This document shows, in pieces, positions 22,501 to 33,889 of a stretch of 64,000 nucleotides of DNA; positions within the stretch are counted from its first letter, which is position 1; every line of letters starts with the position of its first letter. The notes under the pieces were generated by a model that saw only the letters and a list, made by a program, of their open reading frames with translations, did no database searches and was not told where the DNA came from. Origin of the DNA: Ectocarpus siliculosus (taxonomy: Eukaryota; Sar; Phaeophyceae; Ectocarpales; Ectocarpaceae). The DNA is taken from contig FN649751.1 of assembly GCA_000310025.1 (NCBI GenBank), positions 3,719,344 to 3,783,343 of the forward strand. Reading direction: 5' to 3'. The position numbers and the translations under genes were made by a program.

Positions 22501-23084
22501 TACCTGTGAAGGTTGAGAACATCGATTGCTCCCGTCTTTGTTCGGAGTCGAAACGCATCTATCTCGTTCCTCGCTTGTCGCAACGCCTGACACAACCAAA
22601 AACAGGAAAAACGCAACAACAATATGTACCTTGGCGGCGTATGGAAGGGCAGAGTTGTCATTTCTTGTCGAGCGCAGAGGAGCACACCAGTGGTTGCTGT
22701 AAACTCAACTACCTGTTTGGTACTGTAGAGCAGGCCTTCACCATGATATCAGAGAGCAGGCCTTCATCAAGATGACCGTGTAGGAACTTGTTATCCCTGC
22801 TCATTGACGTGCAGCTGCCTTTTTCCTACTGTACTGGCATGCTTCTGAGAACAGCCGCATACGCAGCGTGTATGTCACAGTTCAATCGACGGGGGCATTT
22901 CTACACCCACAGCCGTGCGGACGATCGTTCCTCGCTGTATCGTGTCACGACTGCATGTCAAATCATAGGGCATCAAAGAGCTCACCCCGTCAATATCGTC
23001 CACCCTCCTCTGTTCGATGATGACCTGTCTCATGAAGACATCTCCTTTTGCCTGGAGCTGCAAGATACTGTCGCTGATCGCCCT
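16580..23084 (-). CDS. Outer dynein arm docking complex coiled-coil protein (ODAD1/CCDC63/Chlamydomonas DC2 family)
   Basis: This family makes the docking complex that fixes outer dynein arms to flagellar doublets. Exons in coding order: 23084-22986, 22586-22504, 22050-21942, 21671-21465, 20863-20783, 20420-20226, 19697-19527, 18946-18782, 18045-17869, 17298-~17071, 16711-16580. All phases agree and give about 548 residues. Nearly all is heptad-like coiled coil (e.g. NARLKEEINHLRKE). The diagnostic block is 'WYEEAFEELKTVSNIDDLDR' followed by 'FIKQEDEHFSLFNYIQ', close to the ODAD1/CCDC63 consensus, and 'GITVSNIVDYMSLIEQR' matches its late conserved block. After an acidic region (VSDDDESEGEEAN) the protein ends in a basic then glycine-rich tail. 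The third listed exon ends at a GC donor (GCGAGT). The N-terminal ATG exon, expected above 23084, was not identified. The donor of the tenth exon could instead be a few codons further on. Confidence 0.85.
16775..16889 (-). repeat. Dispersed repeat, copy B
   Basis: The 115-base partner of copy A at 13596-13710, read on the minus strand. It sits in the last intron of the ODAD1-like gene (between exons 17298-17071 and 16711-16580). The chance open frame over this intron gives peptide similarity to the frame over copy A, but that only reflects the shared DNA. Confidence 0.75.
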
Positions 23085-23664
23085 CTGGTTCATTTTTTAT
23101 GTGATGTTCGTCTCGCCAAAACGCGGTGCTCCTCTCTGTGCTCTCGGACACTGGCAATGTGTGAACACGTCGTCAACTTCTTTGCTCATCACCCGAGACA
23201 CGCAATATCACCCAGCGTTGCTCAGCTTTAGCTCCAAAATACGTAGACTACAGTAGGCTATTGACGACATACAAGAGCATTGGTGTCTTCCCTCTCAAGA
23301 GTAAGTTCTTCAGAGAATGCAATGTGAAGGTTCACACACGTATTATTCGAGAGAGACGGGGGTACTTGTGTGAAGCGTTCCGCGGGGAAGACGAAGCGGC
23401 ATGCGAAAAGCCGCCGCTCTCACCGCTCACGAAACGACGAAACCGCACAAACGCACAAAACTCGCCGCATCACGGGGGGCTCCGTGGATGCCTCACGATT
23501 TGAATTTCAAACCTCTCGTGCTCTCGGGTGCTGTGTTGTGCTTCCTTGGGCACAAGCGGCGTCCTCAGCTAGGTCCCCCCCCTCCCTCTCGGGGACTACG
23601 AGTGTAATCTTTGCTGGTGTTGTTTTTCCCCTGGGTAGACGTGGACGTCAAGCGCGAGGACCAC
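23085..23664. other. Divergent region between ODAD1-like and PrimPol genes
   Basis: About 580 bases between the first recognised exons of two divergent genes. It probably contains the unidentified first exon of the ODAD1-like gene (a short ATG frame on the minus strand near 23180 is one candidate) and the start regions of both transcripts. No clear promoter motif was seen. Confidence 0.35.
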
Positions 23665-26600
23665 ATGGCATCAACAGCGGCATTGGAACAAGAAGAGTTC
23701 GATGATGCGTTTTGGCGAGAGGTTGATGCAGCAGAGGCCGCTGCTGTCCTCGAGCAGCAGGGACAGAGCACCCGCAGTAATACTAGCACCGTTGCAGAGA
23801 ACCTATCACCAACGATGACCCCGCCTCAGCAAAGGTCGAAACAGGAGACTCGCCACAAGGATGGCTCCAACGTTCAGGGGATGCTACGATATCGGTGGAA
23901 GGTCGCCTCCATCTCCGTTCACGGTGATGGGTCCAAGATCGAGGAAGAATGGATAGGAGAGGTGAGGACCCCTTGGCAACTGCTGTACGCTCCCCAGATG
24001 TTGCTGCATGCCTGTTCTTTCTATTTAAGTTCGTTCTCGTGTAGCTTACGATGTGGTTAGCGTGTCCAGTCGCATGCTATGGTCGAAGAATCCGACCCGA
24101 TTGCTGCCGCCGCACATTGTTACAATAGGCTACGACTGTAACATACATGTAGAACATGTGCAGTATTGTAGCAGTGCTGAGGTCTAGAGTAAAGGTCCAG
24201 TTATAGACTCTTATATTGTCATATTATCATGATGCCCGACAGAGACGAAGATAGCAGTGCATGCAAAATGTGCGATTAAATCAAAGACAAGACATGCATA
24301 TCAGATGAAAGTTGTGCCCGAAAGATCACGCAATGTCTCAAAGTCAGTATTGCCGTAGGATTCAGGCGCGTGAACCAACCATTCTGGTTCCCCCCCTCGC
24401 CCTGAAATTTGATGTTTACGTGACGGTTTGTGTGTCATCTTCGGCCGTTTCCCTCAATGATAAAGGGGGAACTAGAGGTTCATTGCCGACAAGTTTCACC
24501 CAGTGGGGCGATCCAGGTGGAGAACGTGGTAGTGACGGCAGACGGAGGAGGTGGCAGCGCGATGGACATACCTCGACACGCGATGTGAGCTTCGCCTGTG
24601 GTTCGGTTCGCCTTACAATATTCGTACAGGCATTGCTCTCACAACACCAACCTGTTGTGACGATGCGAATTCTCGCACTTCTGCCCATGGAGGAGCCATC
24701 TGTTTCCTCGTGCCAAGCATACGAAAATATCTCAGCCTCGCCTGCACTGACCCCTCGTGTCAATCATCGGAAAGTATCAGCCTTACATACACTGACACCG
24801 TGGACTCAAACCCTGCGCCAGGACTCATTTTTCGACGGACGGCGGCTCTTTGTCTCCGTTGGAACCCATTCCGGTGACGCGGGAACAGCCATCGCCACCC
24901 TTTCTGCTGCTACTAGGGTTGGGTATCGGATGCTCGATTATCATGAGCGGTCTCAAGCTGCTTGGAGAAAACCACAAGCTCCCTCCTAGGGTTGATCCGG
25001 GGGAAAGCTTCTACCGCAGTAGAAGCGTTGGGCGCGGCACCGACAGCACCGTTTCAACCGTCAGCGACGGCCGCGATACCGCTGTTGTTGCTGCAGCTGT
25101 AGAGACAGGTTTGCCATGGAAACCACAGCTGCCGCCGACGCAGCTGTCACTGCCAATCGCGACACCGGAGAGGAGACGGCTCGCGCCGACGGAGTTTGCA
25201 ACGCCCTCTTCGCGCCCTTTATCTGCACCTCCTCAAGACAAGGACAACCGTGACCACGACCGCGACGAGAGCGAAAGTGAAACGCTGCTAAGGGCTGGAG
25301 TGCCCGACCCAGTCCTAGCAAGATTAGTTTACGACTTCAGCCAGGACGCTTACGTTTCTTCTTCCCCACTGCCTACCGCCTCTTGCAGCGAGAACAGGGA
25401 CATGTTTGGTACCGTTGAGTTTCCCATCGCTCGGCCGTCGGCGTTGACGAGCGGAAAGGATGTCGGCGGCATGCTTCTGACAACGGTAGACCGAACGCCC
25501 AGAGTCGCGTCGTCCACGGACAACAACCAACGACACGAATGCGGTGACTCTACCGTCGCGTTGGATCGAGGGCAAGTGTTGAGCAGCGGCAGGAAGGGTG
25601 AGGACGCGGAGGAAGAAGTGGCAGCGGCGGCGGCGGGCCTCTCGTCAGGAGGGGAGAAGGCTTATGGAGAGACGCATGCAGCAGTCACAAATGCAAGCAC
25701 GCGCTCGACGAAAGCAGCAGAGAGATGGCACGAATTTGATAATGATGCTGCCAGAGATGGCGGTGCCCGCGACTATGGTGACAGCGTTGAGCGTAAGAAG
25801 GTCAGGAGAGTCGCGGAACCGAATAAGGAAGAGAGGGCGGCTGTTCCGGACGGAGAATGGCGAAGGTGAGGACGAAACGATAGAGGGAAGGTTACATGCA
25901 GAGGCGGGTAGTGCATAACATGTGCTTTGCTTCTTGGATGCTTCCGAAATTATCATCGGGGCCGTGCACTGATCCATCTTGCCTTATCTCCCGATTCCCG
26001 GCTTGGTTCCGCTTTTCCTGTGGGCAGCGCCTATCATGGTGACGGCTCTGGGTCACCGATCATTCGAGGTTTTGAGCTTAGCCAGCATTTCGGCGTATGA
26101 ACATCGAGTTCATAGCTCTCGGCTTGTCACCCTCCTTCTCTGAACGCCCAACATCCCGCTGCTGTACCCTACATCACAGCACCCACTGATAAATCTCTTG
26201 TACCACGCGCCCGCCAGTAGTACCCGGCTCTCTAGCTCCGCGACTGACTTTACTTGCCACGCCCAAGCCTCCCTCCTGCTCAAAACAGTCGAACTGACAC
26301 AACCAAATACACCCAAACCCATAATCGAAAAAAGGCCGCTGGTGGCATCGCCTCCGAATCGTCGACGTGCAGCCGCCGGACGGAGGAGGCCGAAAGTCCG
26401 GGACGGAGCGCGAAACCGAAACGGGAGGGTTGTCGTACTTCGTCTCCACGACGACGACGACAACGACCGGGAGGCTCCCACAAGCGGTGCGGCAATCTCA
26501 CCAGCCGCTTCTTCGCGTGGCTCCAGCGTCCGGCGTGCTCGTGCTGCTGTTCATGACATTGGTGTTGGTGTTGGTGTTTGTGCCGGTGTTGGGGAGGATC

Positions 26601-26957
26601 AACAGCAGCCTGAAGTTGGAGAACACCCGAGAAAGCGGCTGTTGCCGGTGGAAAGTCTTGCGCACCCTTCCAACGAGAGTCTTTCCGGGAAAAGAAACAA
26701 GGCGCTCCCACCGCCGCAACCGCGAAGCCTTCACACAGCAGCGGGAGTATTTCGCGGCAGCAGGTCGAAAGGGGAATCCTCGTGGCTGGCTCTGCGCCAG
26801 GCGTTGCACGAGCGCTACAGAGACTCCGTGGAGCATGGGGCCGCAGAACAAACCGCCGCGGAAGCTGCTGAGCACGGCCGCGGGGGACGCGCGGGTTCTT
26901 CAAAAGGCGGGCGGGGTGGCTGTGGAGGAGAAGTGATGTCCCCGGGGATACGGTGAG
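23665..26957 (+). CDS. Probable 5' exons of the PrimPol gene (or a separate unrecognised gene)
   Basis: Three coding-like blocks precede the recognised PrimPol core on the same strand. The first, 23665-23961, starts with ATG and ends at a phase-0 GTGAGG donor; it begins with acidic/hydrophobic 'EEFDDAFWREVDAAEAAAVL'. The second is a long open frame to 25865, ending at a GTGAGG donor, rich in Ser, Asp and Glu and low in complexity. The third runs to about 26955, ending at GTGAGT, with 'SSWLALRQALHERYRDSV', which could match the helix preceding the catalytic core in plant PrimPols. A very small exon at about 27017-27033 (FEVGSR) would bring the phase into line with the core exon at 27246. The internal acceptors are not resolved, and the frame of the third block is ambiguous. 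Belonging to PrimPol is an inference from strand, spacing and absence of another recognisable gene. Confidence 0.4.
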
Positions 26958-27245
26958 TCGAACTTGTGTTTAGTGTTGGACTTTTGGGGCCTTCCGATTT
27001 TCCTTATCTCTTTTTAGTTTGAGGTGGGAAGCAGGTGCTGCGCCAGCACGTGCTTCTGTTGCTGCGATTTCCAGACCGGTCATGCCGGAGGCGGCAGCAA
27101 ATGATCGATGCTCCACCTAGGAGGGTAATACATTCGGTCTCGATTGTTTGAACGTGTGAACGCTTCGCTCCGGCCGGAACAAGGTTCCGCTCACCTACAC
27201 GGCCCTCCCCATGTGGACGCACGTTCACCTTCACATACATGACAG

Positions 27246-30200
27246 GGTTTTCCGCAGACAAGATCACGCGTTCACGTACGTCGACGCGCTTGCAGCGAGG
27301 CTTGCCGCCGAGGATGCCGCTCGTTACAGGGTATTGTCCTTCGAGACGAGTGCAACCGGCAGCAGGTACGACAGCAGGCATGCCCAATACATGTCCATCG
27401 CCTGATCGCCGCGTTTGATGGTTTCAATCGCACCATCAGGCTTCCTCTCCCTGTCTCCGAATGTACTTCTTCGCCGTTGTCTCCCGTGTATTTTTTTCCC
27501 AATGCTGCCTGTGCTTCTCGCGATGCTTGACCCTCGAAGCGTGAGTTGCACGTGTTGGTCTAGCTGCATTCACGCCCTCCCTTGCACCCCCCGCTCTCTT
27601 TCTCCAACCGCCCTCCCCTGTCTGCAACTTCACTTATTTGCCACCCGCCCCTCCCCCAATTTCCTTCCCACCAGAAAGTTTGTCGTGTGCGACATCCGGC
27701 GCTTCGAGGAGCGCTACCCCTACACGGCCTTGCCCGACCCTTCTCTCTTGCGCCACCTCCACCTGCCAGACCCGACACACCACCGCCAGCCGGGGTCACC
27801 ATCATCGCCGCTGCCGCCGCCGCCGCCACAGTCAACACCGCCGCACGTACCCTCTAGTCCTGCCATCGCAGAAGACAGCAGCAACCGTGGCGAGTGCGAC
27901 AGTAACCCAGGCGATGGAAGAAATACCGGTGACAGCGTCCGCTCTCCGGCGACAACGACGACGCCGTCTCCCATGAGCCTGGAACCCTTGGAGCCACCAC
28001 AACCAGCGGCGTTTCCAGCGCCCCGCCCGGATGGTTCTGGAGTATCGTCCGTCGGCCCGGTTTGTGAGAAACCGAGCCACCCTCCCTGCCCGTGCCCGTC
28101 CTCGCCCCCTCCTCGGCCTTCGCCTCTTCGGCATATGTACGAGATCATACGGGAAGGCCGCCCTTGCCGCATGTACTTCGACCTGGAGTTCGCCCGCGGC
28201 CCTAATCCCGGCCTGGACGGGGAGGAGCTCGTCTGTGCTTGGATCAACGTCGTTGCCGGTGAGTTTTTTCCTGCTCTGTGCGTGGGTTGCCATACAGAGC
28301 AATGACTAAAAGTACCCGGTTACGATATGGGTAAGTACAGCGGCTTTCTTTTTTTCTTTTTTCAGGTCCAACAGACATTGCTCGTGTCCTACACATATTC
28401 GGCGAAACAGGTTCGTGGCGAGATAAGCTTGTTGTTGAAAGTTCTGCATTCTCAACGACGCACGACCTACGCCATTGCCCACCCCCCTTGTGCCAACCCC
28501 GCCGCGCCAAAATATCGGGGAAACGTCTTTATTGATGACGATTTCACAACCACGCAGTTCACAGCCCAGGAATCCTACACAACTGCTGTTCACCCGCAAC
28601 CCGATCGCCCACCCGCGCCGTTTGACCCAATATCGGAATGCCTTCATGCAGACCCCCAGTCTCCGATACCCTAAACCACCTTCTTCGCTCAAACAGGAAA
28701 ACTCCACCAGGAATTCGGCGTCAGCGTCGGCACCTCCAACGTGTTGGATCTAGACTCTTCTACGCCGAAAAAGTTCAGCCGGCACTTGATTTTTCACTTG
28801 CCCGGAGATCAGGTTCGTTGTCATCGGCGTGGTCGCTAGTGTTGGTCTCTGCTCTTCTTCGTTAGAGTTTTTGTTTTTGTCGCGTTGTTGTCACCACCCA
28901 GCAGCAGCAGCAGCAGCAGCAGCAGTAGCCGCCACCGAATGCGAAGGCGTTTCAGGCTGTTCGTTGAGCTCTTCGTGTGGTTGCACTCACAGTACGTCCG
29001 TGCGAAGGAGTCCATAAGAAGTCGAAAGAGCAATGAGCGCATATCAGATGTGGGATAGATGGAACACCCCAACAATTCGGTGGAGGGGCCACGGAGGGGC
29101 TCGGGCAGTGCGAAGAAAGCTACAAACCGGAAAGGGAATAGAGTCAACCGATAGCGACTACTATGTATAGCAACCCCGGATTGTTTCCGCCCCCCATCCT
29201 CGCAGCGGTATCCACGGGAGAGAAGGGTACAAGTTCTCTGCTACTGAACGAAGCAAGTTAATGGGTAGCACGATTGTTTGGAATCGCGTTGTTTCCGGCC
29301 AACCGTTACCAACAGAGGGCGCCATGAGAAGATGGCCGTAAAATACAAACCTGCGTGCGCTTGCGCCCGCCCGTACAATGAAAATCCCCGATGACCAACT
29401 ACCGTACCCTTTCGCGTCTCCCCTGCTCGCTTGTCCTGGGCCCTCTATGCTACGATGCGCACAGCTCTTCCTGGATAACTCTCACGTCGGAAGGTTCGTC
29501 AACAGTCTCGCCGCCGAACTAGAGTCTTGGCGGGCTCCTCAGTCTCCGTCGACCCCGGCGACACCGCCGGGCATCGGCCGCGACGATATTGTGCCGACCG
29601 CGACCGCCGCCGCCGCCGTCGCTGTCCCTCACTGCGTCATCAGAAGCGGCGGCGGGAACGCCGGAGGTGGGGATCACTTGGGCGGGACGCCTTCGTCCGA
29701 TGACTTCCCGACCTCTGCGGTACCCGTTCCTACGGTGGCTACAGCTCCAAGAGATGGTGATGGCGATTCGTCGACGGGTTCAACGCCAACCACTGCCACG
29801 GCACCAACAACGGCCAAGGCGGATTGCTCCAACGACGACAAGACGAACGGCGGCGGCGGGGGCGGGGGCGGTGCTGGGGCGCTGGAGAGACTGTGGGTGA
29901 AGGACGGCGACGGTCGGAGGGTGCTCTTCGCCGACGTCAGCGTTTACACCAGGTGCGCAAAGATTTTTGTGTGCTTTTTCGGGTGGGAAACAGGGGTGCG
30001 TGGGAACGGGGACTTAGACTTGAACTGGACAGGTGATCGTCCTTTTCGAGATCAGACTGACTCAATATCTGGCACGTACGTACGTGGCCTGCGGGCAGCC
30101 TTTGAGAAGGATGCACGATCCTTCCGTGCCTCACGCTTTCCCGCCGGCAAGACGAGGCCGAACAATCGACCGACCGACCGACCTCGTATCTTCTCCTTCC

Positions 30201-33200
30201 CTTGCCTGTCTTTATCCTGCTGCCCCCTGCCCCCTTCCTCAACAATATTGGATCCTGTCTCGGGTGCGGTGGACAACAACAACAACAACATACGAACTAA
30301 TCGATAAAACCCGAACACACCACGAACACACCGCCGCCGCCGCCACCTCCACGTAGGAACCGATGCTTCCGCCTGCTGGGTTCGAGCAAGTTCGGCAAAG
30401 CTGCTTGTCTTCGGGTGGCGGCAACGAACAAGCGGACCCTCGACCACATGGTCTGGAGAGGGAGGGGGGGAGGAACGTTCGCTCGCACGTCGTCGTCGTC
30501 GTTGTTGTCGCCGCGAGAACAGAAGCAGCAGCTCCGTGACGTGGCGCGAACGCTGTTGGTGAGGTCCCTCGGACCTTGTGCCCTTCCGAACATCGTCTTC
30601 TTTCTTTTCCACGAGAGGCGATAGGCGATGATCGGATTGCTTGCGCTCATATACCTCTCGTCCTTCGCTAAAGACCTACGAGCCCGTCGAAAATTGAACG
30701 CTCGGCGGTTGTTAGCTTGGTTTATGTACCGCATACGACACAAGATAACACACCCCCAGGACGGATTTTCAAAAACTCGATTTCTCATCAGCAGAAAGAG
30801 TCACAGCGCCGAAGACGGCGGCGTTGAAGCTGTCTCGTCGAGAGCTTTCCGAAAACGTTTCGTTTCGTTTATGCATGCTCTTCGTCGTGGCGTAATCGAG
30901 CTTTGAAAATCGGTCAAGGGTGTGTGTTATCTTGTGTCGTATACGGTAGGCGATAAACCGATTAACCTCCCTCCCACGTCAGTCACGACTTGTTTTTCAT
31001 GTCGTTCAGGGGCTTCCATGCTTTGGCGTCCAAATTTTGCCACTCCCGGTCTGAATGTTATCGTTAGTCCCAATCCGTCGCGTCCGATTTTCATTGTTAG
31101 CCATCACTTTCCTCCCCTGTGCTCACTCAATTGCCCGCCAACCCTCGCCCGCCCTTGGCATTCCGCCGTACAGCACGACTCCCTCGTCGTGCCGGTCACC
31201 CCACGGAGTTCCCCAGCGGAACTCTTTCTGACCGTCGGCGGTGGGACAGGCCAGCACCGCTATTCTAGGTTCGGTAGCTGCAGGAAGCAAACAGGCGATT
31301 GCTCTTCCTCGCAACAGCGGCAGCAACACGGGTGGTCAACTAACGGCACGATATCTGCCGAAAGAGGTGAGCACCGCGGCAGTTCGCAAGACCACGGCAG
31401 CGGTAGCAGCGATGGCGACGGATGGAGGGTGTCGAGCCAGGGGTTCGGGCCGTCGCCGTTTCCCGCGGTCGATTCCTTCCTGCGGTGAGTCTGCCGTGTT
31501 TGTTCGTGCTTGATCTTCTTTTCTCCCATTCAGCTCGTTTCTGCCGTGCTCGCGGTGCGTTGATCGCTTTGAGGGTTGTTTTCGTGCTGCTTGCGTGCAG
31601 TAAGAACTTGTGCTCGCGCACGATCCCCACTTCTCTTTTCGGGTTCCTTGTGGTCGCTGCACTTCGGCCAAATCGGCGACACAGATTCGGCCGTCGGCGT
31701 GGTAAGACTATTGTTTTCCCGGCGTATTTTACGCTCATGGGAAGATGGCCCCATGATACCAAGGGATAAACCGAAAGGTGTTGGTCTTGGGCTACACCAA
31801 AAAACTTCTCACAGGCTCGCAGAACGTTGAGTCTGGGTGGGGTGTTGTTGTGGATTCGTACTCGACACGTGTCTCCCTTCTTTCACGTCGAGTGTGTGGC
31901 ACGCAGGAGCGGCTCTTCTCGTTACCAAATTTTGCTTTCTAGAAGCGCTAGGCAAGCAGCAACAAACAACGAGATTACACCCTGTTTGCTGTTGGTGCTG
32001 TTGAGAGCGAATCCATTTATGCTCTGAAATGCCCACCATTGGAACAGGCTGTTCCGGGATCAAGAACGGCTCTCCCCCTCGACTACGATGAGTGGTCGAC
32101 GGCCTGATCTCGGCAGGGGCCAGGGCAAGGAGAAAGAAACAATCTCCCCACCCACCCACCCGCCCGCCCGCCCGCCCGCCCGCCCGCCCGACCGCCCGCC
32201 CGCCCTCGGACACACATGGCACGCCAGGACTCTGGTCGGCCAAGGAGGCACGAGAGGTGAACTCCGACAGTGGAGCTACACGGCAGGTCAAGTTCCGCCA
32301 CGCACCGTCGAGCACGACCATCAGGAAGGCAACGGCAACGGCAACGGGAGTGGCAATGCGGGTGGCACTGGGTTGGTAAGCCCCGGGAGCCAAAGCGCAC
32401 CACAACCCCCGGCTACCGTCGTACGCAAGCTCACCCACCAGGTACATACCATGTAATAGTTCGCGAGCGTCCGTCCAGAGGGGGGGGATCAGATGAGGGG
32501 GGTCCATCGTTTGATGTTGTCAGGGGTGTTGCACCTCCTCCGACATCCTACGTGTCTGTATTTGGTCAACCCCGTGCGATATGTCCTGATTGCATACAAT
32601 AGTAAGACCTGGAGCAATTTGTACGTACTTGCCTCGAATCATTGTTTGATATTCCTGTCTTGTGTGCAGGTTGCCAACAACCGTTGGTGCTGGAATATCG
32701 GGAGGGCCCACAAATCGAACCATGTGTTCTTGGTGACGGACTTATCACGAGGCGAGGTTCGTCAGCACTGCCACGACCAGGTGAAGAAGACACTAATGGA
32801 TAACGTTGATTCGTTTCAAAGAAGACTCGCCATATCGCCTGTCTGTGACGCTGGGCAGTCCAGTTGATTGTTGCGTAACAGGGTGTAAACAATGAGCCCA
32901 ATCGCTACGCAGGACGTAGGCACGAGGAGAGGACTTTGTATGAGACGCACAACCCTATATGATGATGGGTGCCCCCTTCTCCCTCACTTAGGTTTTGAAA
33001 ACGCAACTTTACTTCACCGTGTGCCTCGCCCGCCCCCCAAACTGTCGACTTTTATTCATTACCATAATGTCGCTCCTCCCGCCTCAATCGTTGTCTCCAG
33101 GAATGCCGGCGGTCCGGGTATCGCTCTAATCCTGTGCGGCTGCCCATAGGCGTGGCGCCTTTAGAGGATGATCTTGAAGCGTTTGAGCTGGAGCTTGGAT

Positions 33201-33250
33201 TAGCGGCGGCGATGCGAGAATCTCCCGCCGACTGGGCGGCGGTTGCGTAA
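27246..33250 (+). CDS. PrimPol, DNA-directed primase-polymerase (core and C-terminus)
   Basis: Archaeo-eukaryotic primase family enzyme that re-primes stalled replication forks in nucleus and mitochondria. Exons 27246-27365, 27675-28258, 28697-28812, 29465-29952, 30357-30558, 31174-31484, 32228-32441, 32670-32780 and 33101-33250 join in phase to a TAA. Landmarks in order: 'VFRRQDHAFTYVDA', 'FEERYPY', metal motif I 'CRMYFDLEFARGPNPG' (DxE), motif II 'KFSRHLIFHLPG' (SxH), 'DNSHVGRFVN', motif III 'RRVLFADVSVYTR' with 'NRCFRLLGSSKFGKAA', 'SPFPAVDSFLR', 'ELRQWSY'. The zinc-finger ligands are kept: 'RWCWNIGRAHKSN' and 'CHDQEC'. The C-terminus is short and acidic (EDDLEAFELELGLAAAM). Low-complexity insertions between the conserved blocks (Pro/Ser-rich in exon 2, Gly/Thr-rich in exon 4) make it longer than the ~560-residue human enzyme. 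All catalytic residues appear present, so it is likely functional. Confidence 0.92.
32147..32208. repeat. (CCGC)n microsatellite
   Basis: Tandem CCCA then CCCG/CCGC tetranucleotides with one ACCG variant, in the intron before the PrimPol exon at 32228. It ends about 20 bases before the acceptor, so it partly takes the place of the pyrimidine tract. Confidence 0.9.
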
Positions 33251-33889
33251 CGCAGTGAATCGCTTCCTTCATTATGTCGTACGACTCACATCAGTCTTTC
33301 CTCGAGTTGTAGTTGCAATAACTACGATGCGTATGGACATGACAAAATAATCTAACTCCGGTTGGACCGACCGACGTTATAGTTGGGGTCGCCATGCTTG
33401 TTCTGTTGTCCTTGTTGCTGGGGTGAGATGCGAGCGAGCGATCAGTCGCCCTTCTTGCTATAGGTGACTCGCTATGTATCCGGTGTCAATATTGGCTCGT
33501 TTTTTCTTTGGGCGCAACAGGGGAGGCCGGTAAACCCCAACTACACAGAAAAGTATCAAAACGAGACGATGTAGTCTCTCCATGAAATGTCGCGGAATCG
33601 ACAAAGAGGGCCAACGTCGTTGCGGAAAACGGGGAGCCTGTCCGACGTAGCTGACCACGCGCACATGGTGGCACAGCGCCCCCTCCCTCCCTCATTCAGC
33701 CGCAGCGATCGTTATGATGCGTAAAAACAAGAAGACGTCGACACTGGACGGTGTGATCGACCCTGCCTGGGTTATTTGAAAACATCTTTATTGTGAACCC
33801 TGAACAGAAAGTCCTAATGGGCAACCAAGATACGAAATCGAGTAAACGCAACATTCCTAGAAGACAACGAAAGCAAATCCCTTGCGAGG
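33251..33889. other. Convergent intergenic DNA, no gene seen
   Basis: About 640 bases between the PrimPol stop and the stop of the EGF-like gene, tail to tail. Nothing recognisable besides the expected 3' untranslated regions. Confidence 0.5.
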
